64,000 nt of DNA from Lysobacteraceae bacterium (GTDB lineage: Bacteria; Pseudomonadota; Gammaproteobacteria; Xanthomonadales; Xanthomonadaceae): the NCBI GenBank assembly GCA_004297225.1, contig SCUI01000010.1, positions 558,001-622,000 of the forward strand. Direction: 5' to 3'. A model generated the notes under the pieces. It had not been told where the DNA came from, ran no database searches, and worked only from the letters and a program-made list of their open reading frames with translations. Shown here one piece after another: positions 20,413-31,325 of the stretch (the first letter of the stretch is position 1; the number at the start of each line of letters is the position of its first letter). The position numbers and the translations under genes are program-made.

Positions 20413-21513
20413 TCAGGCGAACACGTCCGCGTAGGGATCGTGTTCGCCGGTGGCGCCTTCGGACAGGCGGAACTTCAGGGCCAGTCCCTCACGCGAGTCG
20501 GCCGCGCGCAGCGCGTCCTCCAGGGCGATGCGGCCTTCCTTGTAGAGGCGGTACAGGCACTGGTCGAAGCTCTCCATGCCCGCTTCCAGCGATTCCTCCA
20601 TCGCCTGCTTGATCTCGTGCACCTGGCCGCGGCGCAGCAGGTCGCGGATCACCGGCGTGTTGATCAGCACCTCGGCCGCCGGCAGGCGGCGGCCGTCGGT
20701 GCCGACCACCAGGCGCTGCGAGATCACCGCCTTCAGGTTCAGCGCCAGGTTCATCAGGATGTTCTTGTGCGCGGATTCGTTGAAGAAGTTGAGGATGCGC
20801 TCGATGGTCTGGTCGGCGTTGTTGGAGTGCAGCGTCGCCAGGCACAGGTGGCCGGTCTCGGCGAATGCGATCGCCGCCTCCATCGTGGTCGCGTCCAGGA
20901 TCTCGCCGATCAGGATGACGTCCGGCGCCTCGCGCATCGCGTTCTTCAATGCGTTGTGGAAGGCGTGGGTGTCGATGCCGACCTCGCGCTGGTTGACGAT
21001 CGACTTCTTGTGCTTGTGCAGGTATTCGATCGGGTCCTCGATGGTGAGGATGTGGCCGGCGCTGGTGCTGTTACGGTGGTCGATCATCGACGCCAGGGTC
21101 GTCGACTTGCCCGAGCCGGTGGAGCCGACCAGCAGCACCAGGCCGCGCGGCGCCATGATGATCTGCTTGAGCACCTGCGGCAGCTGCAGCTCCTCGATCG
21201 AGGGGATGGTGCTGCGGATCGCGCGGACCACCATGCCGACCTCGCCGCGCTGCTTGAACACGTTCACGCGGAAGCGGTTGCCGTCAGGCGCGGCGATGGC
21301 CATGTTCATCTCCAGGTCGCGCTCAAACGCCGGGACCTGGCCCTCGTCCATCAGCGAGTAGGCGATCTTCTTGACCATGCCCGGCGGCAGCCCGGCGTTG
21401 CCCAGCGGGTACATCTTGCCCTCGACCTTGATGTACACCGGCGCGCCGGAGGTGAGGAACATGTCCGACGCGTTCTTTTCGACCATCAGCTTGAGGAAAT
21501 AGCTGATATCCAT
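20413..21513 (-). CDS. pilU: PilT/PilU-family type IV pilus ATPase, PilU-like
   Basis: MDISYFLKLMVEKNASDMFLTSGAPVYIKVEG; Walker A GSTGSGKSTTLA; ETGHLCLATLHSNNADQTIERILNFF. Confidence 0.88.
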   Translation of the reverse strand: MDISYFLKLMVEKNASDMFLTSGAPVYIKVEGKMYPLGNAGLPPGMVKKIAYSLMDEGQVPAFERDLEMNMAIAAPDGNRFRVNVFKQRGEVGMVVRAIRSTIPSIEELQLPQVLKQIIMAPRGLVLLVGSTGSGKSTTLASMIDHRNSTSAGHILTIEDPIEYLHKHKKSIVNQREVGIDTHAFHNALKNAMREAPDVILIGEILDATTMEAAIAFAETGHLCLATLHSNNADQTIERILNFFNESAHKNILMNLALNLKAVISQRLVVGTDGRRLPAAEVLINTPVIRDLLRRGQVHEIKQAMEESLEAGMESFDQCLYRLYKEGRIALEDALRAADSREGLALKFRLSEGATGEHDPYADVFA

Positions 21514-21599
21514 TGCAACGGCCCCTGTGGTCGGCGCCGGCATTGCAGGCGGCGCGCTGGCTGGCGAGAATCGGGCGCACACCCAACCAGGGCGCTCCC

Positions 21600-22547
21600 A
21601 TGACCATCACAAGCTTCGCATACTTCAACCACGCGGGGCTGCTGACGGCGTCACTGTCCGTGCTGCTGCTCGCCGGCTGCGCAACGCTGCCGCCGCCGAC
21701 CGCGGAACTGGCCGAGGCGCAGCAGGCGGTCACGCTCGCCGGCAATGCCGACGCCGACCAGTACCAGCCGGACCTGGTCGCGAGCGCCCGCGCGGAACTG
21801 TCGCGGGCGCAGGCCGCGATGGCCGCCGGCGACAACGACGCGGCGCGCGGCGCGGCGCTGGCGGCGGCCGCGGCCGGCGACCTTGCTGCCGCGCGCAGCC
21901 GCGGCCAGGTACTGGAGCAGGACCTGGCCCAGCGCCGCGCCGAGATCGGCCAGCTGCGTGCGCAGCTGGGCATGCCCGGCGAGGAGGCCGCGCTGGTCGT
22001 GGTGCCCGCGCCGATCGCCGATGCCGAAGCGATGGCGCCGGAAATGCGGCTGCAGGCGCTGGACGCGGACCCGCGTTACGCCGGCCGCGGGGCTTACGAG
22101 CGCCTGCGCGCCCACCAGGCGGTCGACCGGCTCGCGCAGGTGCGCCGCAGCGAGCGCGCCGAGGCGGCCGTGGTCGCCGCCCGCCGGGTGGGCGTGGCCG
22201 AAGTGGCGGCGCGCAACGAGCTGCTGCAGCAGGCCGTCGACCGGGCCGAGCGCAGCCGCAACGAACTGCTGGTGGAAGCCAGCCGGAATGAAGCAGAACG
22301 CGCCCGCGTGGAGGCCGAGCGCCTGCGCGTCCAGGCGCAGATCCAGGCCGAGGAAACCGAGCGCCTGCGGGCCTACCTCGAGGCCGAGGCGAAGGCACGC
22401 CAGCAGGCCGAGGAGGTGATCCTGGACGTGGGCGGCGAGCAGGCCCGCAAGCTGCGCGAGGCACGCGAGCGGGAGGCCGAACTCCAGCGCCAGGAGGCCG
22501 AATTGCTGAAGGAGCAGGAGGCCGCGACCGATCCCGGCGGAACTTGA
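21600..22547 (+). CDS. DUF4398-domain lipoprotein
   Basis: SVLLLAGCA lipobox followed by Ala-rich coiled region. Confidence 0.75.
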   Translation: MTITSFAYFNHAGLLTASLSVLLLAGCATLPPPTAELAEAQQAVTLAGNADADQYQPDLVASARAELSRAQAAMAAGDNDAARGAALAAAAAGDLAAARSRGQVLEQDLAQRRAEIGQLRAQLGMPGEEAALVVVPAPIADAEAMAPEMRLQALDADPRYAGRGAYERLRAHQAVDRLAQVRRSERAEAAVVAARRVGVAEVAARNELLQQAVDRAERSRNELLVEASRNEAERARVEAERLRVQAQIQAEETERLRAYLEAEAKARQQAEEVILDVGGEQARKLREAREREAELQRQEAELLKEQEAATDPGGT

Positions 22548-22598
22548 TCGTATTCATATGAATCAATAAGTTACAAGGCCCTTGCCGGGCCTTGAGAA

Positions 22599-22679
22599 GG
22601 GGAGTAGGGTCAACCCATGCCCCTGGCTCAGATCCACCTGATGACCCCGAACGCCCCGCGCCAAACGGCCGGGGCGTTC
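22599..22679 (+). promoter_or_regulatory. Structured leader candidate: GGGGAGTAG-containing segment followed by hairpin GAACGCCCC-N13-GGGGCGTTC
   Basis: Read directly; lies upstream of the DUF465 gene. Confidence 0.3.
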
Positions 22680-22709
22680 CTGTTTCCCGCGTTCGCGAAG
22701 GAGGATGCA

Positions 22710-22925
22710 ATGTTCGAAGGGCAACCCCAGGAAGAAGTCGAGGCACTCATGCAGCACCCCGAGTTCAAGCAGCTCTACCACCGCCACAAGCAGCTCGACC
22801 GGCAGGTGCTGGACGCCGAACTCGGAGTACTCGCGGTCGACGACGTGACCCTGGCGCAGATGAAGCGCGAGAAGCTCGCCGCCAAGGACCGCCTCACGCG
22901 GTTGTACGACGTGCTCCACCACTGA
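22710..22925 (+). CDS. DUF465/YdcH-like protein
   Basis: EEVEALMQHPEFKQLYHRHKQLDRQVLDAELG...KREKLAAKDRLTRL; GGAGGATGCA RBS. Confidence 0.8.
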   Translation: MFEGQPQEEVEALMQHPEFKQLYHRHKQLDRQVLDAELGVLAVDDVTLAQMKREKLAAKDRLTRLYDVLHH

Positions 22926-23002
22926 ACCTGGCTCACGCGGGCGGCGGCGGCCTCCTCGTCGGCCGTCGCCGTCCGCGGGATGTCATGGGGGATAATCCCC
23001 CC

Positions 23003-24388
23003 ATGACCATCCACCAATCCGTGCTCGAACTCATCGGCAACACGCCGATCGTGCAGGCCCAGCGCCTCGACACCGGCCCCTGCACCCTCTACCTGAAGCT
23101 CGAAAGCCAGAATCCCGGCGGCTCGATCAAGGACCGCATCGGCGTTTCGATGATCGAGGCCGCCGAGAAGCGCGGTGACATCCGCCCCGGCGACACGCTC
23201 GTGGAAGGCACCGCCGGCAACACCGGCATCGGCCTGGCGCTGGTCGCCCGGCAGAAGGGCTACAAGCTGATCCTGGTGGTCCCGGACAAGATGAGCCGGG
23301 AGAAGATCTTCAACCTCAAGGCGATGGGCGCGCAGGTGGTGCTGACCCGCAGCGACGTTGCCAAGGGCCATCCGGACTACTACCAGGACATGGCCGCGCG
23401 GATCGCGCGCGAGACGCCTGGCGCCTACTTCATCAACCAGTTCGGCAACCCGGACAACCCCGCGGCGCACGAGCACGGCACCGGGCCGGAACTGCTGCGC
23501 CAGCTGGACGGCAAGCTCGACGCGATCGTGTTCGGTTGCGGCAGCTCGGGCACGATGACCGGCCTGTCGCGCTTCCTCGCCAAGGCTTCGCCGTCCACCG
23601 AGATGATCCTGGCCGATCCGGTCGGCTCGATCCTCGAGGACTACATCAACCGTGGCGAGATCGTCGAAAAGTCCGCGAGCTGGATGGTCGAAGGCATCGG
23701 CGAGGACTTCCTGCCGCCGATCTCCGACTTCACCCGGGTGAAGAAGGCCTACGCGATCCCCGACAAGGAAAGCTTCCTCACCGCGCGCGAGCTGCTGGAG
23801 AAGGAAGGCATCCTCGGCGGCTCCTCGACCGGCACGCTGCTGGCCGCGGCGCTGCGCTGGTGCCGCGAGCAGACCGAGCCGAAGACCGTGCTCACCTTCG
23901 TCTGCGACACCGGCAACAAGTACCTGTCGAAGATGTACAACGACTACTGGATGCTGGACAACGGCTTCCTGGAGCGCGAGCCGCACGGCGACCTGCGCGA
24001 CCTGATCCTGCGGCCGTTCGCGCAGCGCGACACGGTGGTGGTCGGGCCGAACGACCTGCTGGTCACCGCCTACCAGCGGATGAAACTCTACGACGTCTCG
24101 CAGCTGCCGGTGATGGAAGGCGACGAGCTGGTCGGCATCCTCGACGAATCCGACGTGCTGCTGCACGTGTACGGCGACGAGGCGAAGTTCCGCGACCCGG
24201 TTTCCACCGCCATGGTGAGCAAGCTCGACAGGCTGGACGTGAAATCGCCGATCCAGGCGCTGCTGCCGGTGTTCGACCGCGGCCACGTGGCCATCGTCAC
24301 CGATGGCGGCCGTACCGACGGCGGCAGGTTCCTCGGGTTGATCACCCGGATCGACCTGTTGAATTACTTGCGGCGGCGGGTGCATTAG
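23003..24388 (+). CDS. cbs: Cystathionine beta-synthase
   Basis: LIGNTPIVQAQRL...ESQNPGGSIKDRIGVSMIEAAE...GTAGNTGIGLAL; C-terminal CBS domains. Confidence 0.93.
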   Translation: MTIHQSVLELIGNTPIVQAQRLDTGPCTLYLKLESQNPGGSIKDRIGVSMIEAAEKRGDIRPGDTLVEGTAGNTGIGLALVARQKGYKLILVVPDKMSREKIFNLKAMGAQVVLTRSDVAKGHPDYYQDMAARIARETPGAYFINQFGNPDNPAAHEHGTGPELLRQLDGKLDAIVFGCGSSGTMTGLSRFLAKASPSTEMILADPVGSILEDYINRGEIVEKSASWMVEGIGEDFLPPISDFTRVKKAYAIPDKESFLTARELLEKEGILGGSSTGTLLAAALRWCREQTEPKTVLTFVCDTGNKYLSKMYNDYWMLDNGFLEREPHGDLRDLILRPFAQRDTVVVGPNDLLVTAYQRMKLYDVSQLPVMEGDELVGILDESDVLLHVYGDEAKFRDPVSTAMVSKLDRLDVKSPIQALLPVFDRGHVAIVTDGGRTDGGRFLGLITRIDLLNYLRRRVH

Positions 24389-24397
24389 CATTCGGCG

Positions 24398-26125
<1,728 letters not shown>

Positions 26126-26128
26126 TCC

Positions 26129-27328
26129 ATGCGGTTCCGCTACGAAGGGGTGGATGCCGGCGGCAACGCGGCCAGCGGCCACCTCGAGGCGGCCTCCGAG
26201 CGCGAGGCCTCGCGCCAGCTGGCGGCGCAGGGCATCACCGTGGTCGCCCTGCGCGAGCAGCGCGAACGCGGGCAGTGGCTGCGCCACCGCGCGCGCGCCT
26301 CGACCCGCGAACTGCAACTGGTACTGCAGGAATTCGCGACGCTGCTCGGCGCCGGCGTGTCGCTGGCGACGGCGCTGTCGTCGCTGGCGAAATCCAGCCA
26401 CCATCCCGTGCTCACCGCGGCTTTCGCCGGGATGGAGCGTGCCGTGCGCCGCGGCGAGAGCTTCAGCGCGGCGTTCCGTGCGTCGGGCCTGCCGATCCCG
26501 GAATACTTCCACCAGCTGGTGCAGGCCGGCGAAGCCACCGGCCGCCTCGCCGAGTCGCTGCGCGCGGGCGTGGAGCAGTTCGAATACGACCAGCGCGTGG
26601 CCGCTGAATTCCGCGCCGCGCTGGTGTATCCGTCGGTGCTGGTCGGTTCGGGCATCGCCGCGGTCGGGATCATCTTCCTCTGGGTGGTGCCGCGCTTCGG
26701 CGGCCTGCTGACCCAGCATGGCGAGCAGATGCCCGCGCTGTCGCGCTGGACCATCACCACCGGCGTCTGGCTCAGCAACAACGCCTGGCTGGTGCTGCTC
26801 GCGATCGTCGCGCTGGCGGTGGGCGCGCGAGCGCTCTGGCGCCAGCCGGGATTCCGCGACCGGCTGGCGGAGCGTGCGGCGAGCCTGCCGGTACTCGGCG
26901 AATGGCTGGTCGAAGCCGAAGTCGGGCGCTGGGCCAGTACGCTGGCGGCGCTGCTCAACGGCCGCGTCGAGCTGATCCGCGCGCTCGGGCTGGCCGCGGG
27001 CTCGGTGCGCCTGGCCTTCATCCGCAACCGCCTGTCGCTGGTCGCGCGGACGGTGAAGGGAGGTTCCACCCTGTCGGCCGCGCTGCGCGAACATCGCGCG
27101 CTCAATCCGACCGGCTACGACCTGGTCGCGGTCGGCGAGGCCAGCGGCGAACTGCCCAAGCTGCTCGCCGCGCTCGCCCGCCTGTACGAAACCACCGGCC
27201 GCGACCGCATGAAGCGCGCGTTGCAATTGATCGAACCGCTGGCGATCATTGTGATCGGCGCCGTGGTCGGGATCATCGTCACCGCCATCGTGCTCGCCAT
27301 CACCAGCGTCAACGACGTGCCGCTCTGA
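26129..27328 (+). CDS. gspF: T2SS inner membrane protein GspF
   Basis: MRFRYEGVDAGGNAASG...LQEFATLLGAGVSLATALSSLA. Confidence 0.93.
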   Translation: MRFRYEGVDAGGNAASGHLEAASEREASRQLAAQGITVVALREQRERGQWLRHRARASTRELQLVLQEFATLLGAGVSLATALSSLAKSSHHPVLTAAFAGMERAVRRGESFSAAFRASGLPIPEYFHQLVQAGEATGRLAESLRAGVEQFEYDQRVAAEFRAALVYPSVLVGSGIAAVGIIFLWVVPRFGGLLTQHGEQMPALSRWTITTGVWLSNNAWLVLLAIVALAVGARALWRQPGFRDRLAERAASLPVLGEWLVEAEVGRWASTLAALLNGRVELIRALGLAAGSVRLAFIRNRLSLVARTVKGGSTLSAALREHRALNPTGYDLVAVGEASGELPKLLAALARLYETTGRDRMKRALQLIEPLAIIVIGAVVGIIVTAIVLAITSVNDVPL

Positions 27329-27344
27329 GCCGTCCGGAGTCAAG

Positions 27345-27794
27345 ATGCCCGCATTCGCCGCCCGCCATGCCCGCGCCCGGGGCTTCACCCTGCTCGAGAT
27401 GCTCGTGGTCCTGGTCATCATCGGCCTGATCGCCAGCCTGGTCGGGCCGCGCCTGTTCAGCCGCGTGGACACGTCCAAGGTGCAGGTCGCCGATACCCAG
27501 GCGCGGATGCTGCGCGGCGCGGTGGAGACCTTCCACCTCGAAGTCGGCCGGCTGCCGACGGTGCAGGAAGGACTCGCGGTGCTCACCACGCCACCGGCCG
27601 ACGAGCGCGCAAGGTCGCGCTGGCGCGGCCCTTACCTGGACGAGGCGGTGCCGGCCGATCCCTGGGGCAATCCGTACGTCTACGACATGCCCGGCCGCGA
27701 CGGCATGCCTTTCGCGCTGTACTCGCATGGCGCCGACGGCAAGCCGGGCGGCGAGGGCAACGACGCGGATGTCGGGTTCCTGCCCGCCAACTGA
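27345..27794 (+). CDS. gspG: T2SS major pseudopilin GspG
   Basis: ARGFTLLEMLVVLVIIGLIASLVGPRLF...DPWGNPYVYDMPG. Confidence 0.95.
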   Translation: MPAFAARHARARGFTLLEMLVVLVIIGLIASLVGPRLFSRVDTSKVQVADTQARMLRGAVETFHLEVGRLPTVQEGLAVLTTPPADERARSRWRGPYLDEAVPADPWGNPYVYDMPGRDGMPFALYSHGADGKPGGEGNDADVGFLPAN

Positions 27795-28188
27795 CCAGGC
27801 CACGCGGCAGCGCGGCTTCACGCTGCTCGAGCTGCTCATCGTCCTGGCTTTGGTCGCGATGATGGCGGCCATGGTCGCCCCTCGCCTGCAGGGCACCTAC
27901 GACGCCGTGGCGCGCAGCGGCGAGCGCGCCGAAGCGCGGCGCCAGCTGGAGAACCTGCCCTTGCGCGCGCGCGACGCCGGACGCGTGATCGAAGTCCTCG
28001 CCGAAGACCCCGGCGCGCTCGCGCGCGAACTGCAATTGCCCGAGGGTTGGCGCATGCAGGCGCTGGCGCCATTGCGGATCGAGGCCAACGGCATCTGCCA
28101 CGGCGGCCAGGTCGCGGTGCAGGCGCCGGGGCTGGCTGAAACCTGGACGCTTGCGGCGCCGGACTGCGGAGTGCTGGATGCGCCGTAG
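27769..28188 (+). CDS. gspH: T2SS pseudopilin GspH
   Basis: QRGFTLLELLIVLALVAMMAAMVAPRL; start within gspG is uncertain. Confidence 0.8.
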   Translation: MSGSCPPTDQATRQRGFTLLELLIVLALVAMMAAMVAPRLQGTYDAVARSGERAEARRQLENLPLRARDAGRVIEVLAEDPGALARELQLPEGWRMQALAPLRIEANGICHGGQVAVQAPGLAETWTLAAPDCGVLDAP

Positions 28189-28603
28189 CGCCGCCCATCG
28201 CGGCTTCACCCTGCTCGAGGCGATCGTCGCCCTCGCGATCCTGGCCGCGGCCGGGCTGGCGCTGTTCGCGGCGATGTCGCAGTCGTTGCAGATGGTGCGG
28301 CGCGCGCAGGACGCGCGCGAGGCCGATGCGGCATTGCGCAACGCGATCGCGTGGAGCGAACGGCTCGATCCGATGGACACTCCCGACGGCGAACAGGCAC
28401 TCGGTGGCGGTTGGCGGCTGCACTGGCAGGCGGCGCTGGTCGAGCCATTGCACGACGGCGCCACCGGTTACCTGCAGCCCGGCCTGTACCAGCTGGGACT
28501 CTACGACCTGCAACTCGAACTATGGCGCGAGGGCGTGTTGCGCCGCGAGGCTACGCTGCGGCGCGTCGGCTACCGCCAGGTTCGACATCCGGAGGCGCTG
28601 TGA
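28178..28603 (+). CDS. gspI: T2SS pseudopilin GspI
   Basis: HRGFTLLEAIVALAILAAAGLALF. Confidence 0.88.
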   Translation: MRRSAAHRGFTLLEAIVALAILAAAGLALFAAMSQSLQMVRRAQDAREADAALRNAIAWSERLDPMDTPDGEQALGGGWRLHWQAALVEPLHDGATGYLQPGLYQLGLYDLQLELWREGVLRREATLRRVGYRQVRHPEAL

Positions 28604-29250
28604 GCAGGCGCGCGGGACGGCGCAGGCTCGCCCGCGGTTTCACCCTGCTGGAGACGATCGTCACCCTGGTCATCGTGTCGATGATCGTGGTCGTGCTGAT
28701 GCAGGCGCTGCGGCAGTCGCTGGCGCTGCGCACGCGGATCCTGCAGCACGAACAGGACGCACGCATGGATGCGCTGCAGGAACAATGGTTCCGCGACACC
28801 GTGCGCGGCGCGATCGCGGATTTGCCGGATGCGCTCGGCACGATGCGGGGAGGGGCGACGGAACTGGAGCTGGTGACCGCCGCGCCACTGTCCGGCCCGG
28901 GCCTGGCGAAGATCCGCTGGAGCCTGCGCCAGGGGCCTTCCGGCGCCTCGCTGGTGTACGACGACGCGCAATGGAAGGGGCTGGAAGTGCTGCCCGGGCC
29001 GTTGCTGGAGGCGCGTTTCGAGTACATGGACGCCGACGGCGCATGGCAGGACGCGTGGGAACAGCCGGCGCCGTCCACGCCGGTGTTCGACGAGGCGCGG
29101 GCGCTGATCCCGGCCGAAGACGCGCTGCCACGCATGATCCGTCTCAGCGCGCGCACGGCGACGGGCGAGCTGTCGTGGTTGGTGGCGATCCCGGCGTACC
29201 TGCAACCACCGCCGCTGCTGCGCATCGAGGAGTCCGGCTTTGGCCTCTGA
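28600..29250 (+). CDS. gspJ: T2SS pseudopilin GspJ
   Basis: ARGFTLLETIVTLVIVSMIVVVLMQAL; GTG start. Confidence 0.88.
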   Translation: MSRRAGRRRLARGFTLLETIVTLVIVSMIVVVLMQALRQSLALRTRILQHEQDARMDALQEQWFRDTVRGAIADLPDALGTMRGGATELELVTAAPLSGPGLAKIRWSLRQGPSGASLVYDDAQWKGLEVLPGPLLEARFEYMDADGAWQDAWEQPAPSTPVFDEARALIPAEDALPRMIRLSARTATGELSWLVAIPAYLQPPPLLRIEESGFGL

Positions 29251-30307
29251 ACCGATGCACCGGCGCGCGCAGCGCGGCTTCGTGCTGGCGATGACGCTCT
29301 GGATCCTCGCCGCGATGGCGGTGGTGGTGGGATTGCTGACGCTATGGTCGCTCGATGCGGTTCGCAATGCGGCCAGCGAACGCGAACAGGTCGAGGACCT
29401 GGTGGCGATGCAGGGCACCCGGGACACCTTGCTGTACCTCGGCGCGACGCGCGCCAGGAACCGCGCGGGGCTGCCGCCGGAACCGCTGTCCGAAGGCGAA
29501 CGCGCGCGCCGCCTGCTCGACGACTTCGGCATGTTCGCCACTGGGCCACGCGGCGGCGAGATCCGGCTCGACGACCAACCCTACCGGGGCCTGGCCGCCG
29601 CTGGGTTCAGCCTGCAGGACGAGGGCGGGCTGTTCCAGGTGGCGGTGCCCCGCGCCGAAGAGCTGCAACGACTGCTCAGGTCGCAAGGCGTCCCGGCGGA
29701 CGTGGTGCCGCGTTTCACCGACGCGTTGCTGGATTACACCGATGCCGACGAACTGCGGCGGCTCGAAGGCGCCGAAGCGCGCGAATACCGTCGCGACGGC
29801 CGGGCCGCGCCGCCCAACCGCAGGTTGCTGCTGCCGGTCGAACTGGCCCGCGTGCAGGGCTGGGAGGCATTGCCCGCGGGCGCGCGCGCACGACTGCCTG
29901 GACTCGTCACCACCTTCGAGAGCGGTGCCGTCAACCTCAACACCATGCCCGAGGCCTTGTTGCCGGCCTGGATCGCCGGATGCCCGGAGAACTGCCGCCG
30001 CCTGGTGGAGCGTCGGCAACGGCTTCCCTTCGCCTCCGGACGCGAGGTCGAATTGCTGCTCGGCGTGACCTTGCCCGGCGACAGCGCGATCGGTTATCGC
30101 TTCCTCGCCTCGGACACGTTGCGCATGACGGTTTGGGGCCGCTCAGGCGTGGCATGGCGCATCCATGTACGATTCACGCCCATCGCCGACCAGCGCGGGC
30201 CCTGGTCGATCCTTGCCGCCCATCCGGTTTCCCGCCCTCCTGAAGATGCGATCGCACAACCGACTGGCAGCAGTCTTTTCGCCGACGCGGCGCCTGCTCG
30301 GCGCTGA
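29240..30307 (+). CDS. gspK: T2SS pseudopilin GspK
   Basis: QRGFVLAMTLWILAAMAVVVGLL; D/E-rich helical domain; operon position. Confidence 0.85.
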   Translation: MASEPMHRRAQRGFVLAMTLWILAAMAVVVGLLTLWSLDAVRNAASEREQVEDLVAMQGTRDTLLYLGATRARNRAGLPPEPLSEGERARRLLDDFGMFATGPRGGEIRLDDQPYRGLAAAGFSLQDEGGLFQVAVPRAEELQRLLRSQGVPADVVPRFTDALLDYTDADELRRLEGAEAREYRRDGRAAPPNRRLLLPVELARVQGWEALPAGARARLPGLVTTFESGAVNLNTMPEALLPAWIAGCPENCRRLVERRQRLPFASGREVELLLGVTLPGDSAIGYRFLASDTLRMTVWGRSGVAWRIHVRFTPIADQRGPWSILAAHPVSRPPEDAIAQPTGSSLFADAAPARR

Positions 30308-31325
30308 ACAGGCGCTGGTGCGCGCGGGCGGGCTGCTGGGCGGCCTGCAGTGGGTCGTGCCGCGCGCGGAATGCCGGTACAGGCGAATCGACTTTTCGCA
30401 TTTGCCGGCGCGGCAGCGCGAGCCCGCGGCGCGGCTGGCGGCCCGGCGCGTGGAGCCCCGGCCCGGGGCGCTGTTCCATCTCGCCTGGACCGGCGGCATC
30501 GTCCACGTGTGGACCTGGCCCGAAGGGGCCGAGCGCATCGGCAACGCCGACGCCGGCTGGATTCCCGAGTCCCTGCTGCGCTCGGCGCCGCGCGGCGACA
30601 GCCTGCGCCTGCTCGAGCAGGTGCAGGGTTTCGAAGGGCAGTCCTGGCGCGACGGCATCCTCGAGGCCAGCCAATGGTGGCCGGCGCCGCCGACGGCGGA
30701 CGCGTGGCGGCGCTTCGTGCGCGCGTGCGGCCTTGGCCCGGGCGATGGCGACACCGTGCCGGAGCCGGTGGACGTCGGCTGGAGCGAGCCCTGGGGCGAC
30801 GGCGCCAGGGGCCTGCCGGCATCGCCCGCCGTGCTGGAACGCTGGGCCTGGACGCTTGGCCTCGGACTCCTGTTTTGCGGCCTGGGCTGGCAACTCGCGG
30901 GCCAGGCCTACTGGAGCATGGCCCAGGCGCGGCTCGACGCGCGGATGGAGGCGTTGCGCGCGCAGGCGTCGCCACTGCTGGCCGCCCGCGAGCGCGCCGA
31001 CGCCGCGCGCGACGCGCTGCTCGCGCTGCAGGCGCTGGACGCCGGCCCGGGCGACTACTCGCTGATGGCCGACGTGATCCGGCCGCTGCCCGAAGACGCC
31101 CGTTTCGCGAGTTGGCAACGCGAGGAAGGCAAGCTGCAGGTCGCGATCCTGTCCGCCGACACCGATCCGCGCCACTTCGTGACCGCCTATGCGGATCGCG
31201 GGCCGCTGGCCAATGCGGTCGCGACGCCGGCCCAGGGCAGCATGGGGCTGGCCTTCGACCTGGCCGCCCCCGCGGACGCGGACGCGGCGACCGGCGATGC
31301 GGATCCCGCGCGGGAGTCGCCGTGA
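30246..31325 (+). CDS. gspL: T2SS protein GspL (PilN-like)
   Basis: Operon position; single TM region WTLGLGLLFCGLGWQLAGQ; start uncertain (62-nt overlap with gspK). Confidence 0.7.
   Translation: MRSHNRLAAVFSPTRRLLGAEQALVRAGGLLGGLQWVVPRAECRYRRIDFSHLPARQREPAARLAARRVEPRPGALFHLAWTGGIVHVWTWPEGAERIGNADAGWIPESLLRSAPRGDSLRLLEQVQGFEGQSWRDGILEASQWWPAPPTADAWRRFVRACGLGPGDGDTVPEPVDVGWSEPWGDGARGLPASPAVLERWAWTLGLGLLFCGLGWQLAGQAYWSMAQARLDARMEALRAQASPLLAARERADAARDALLALQALDAGPGDYSLMADVIRPLPEDARFASWQREEGKLQVAILSADTDPRHFVTAYADRGPLANAVATPAQGSMGLAFDLAAPADADAATGDADPARESP

Noticed and set aside
27769-30307. Overlaps in gsp genes (gspG/gspH 26 nt, gspK/gspL 62 nt) as programmed frameshifts
   Set aside because: More simply explained by tight operon packing and uncertain start codons; no slippery site recognised
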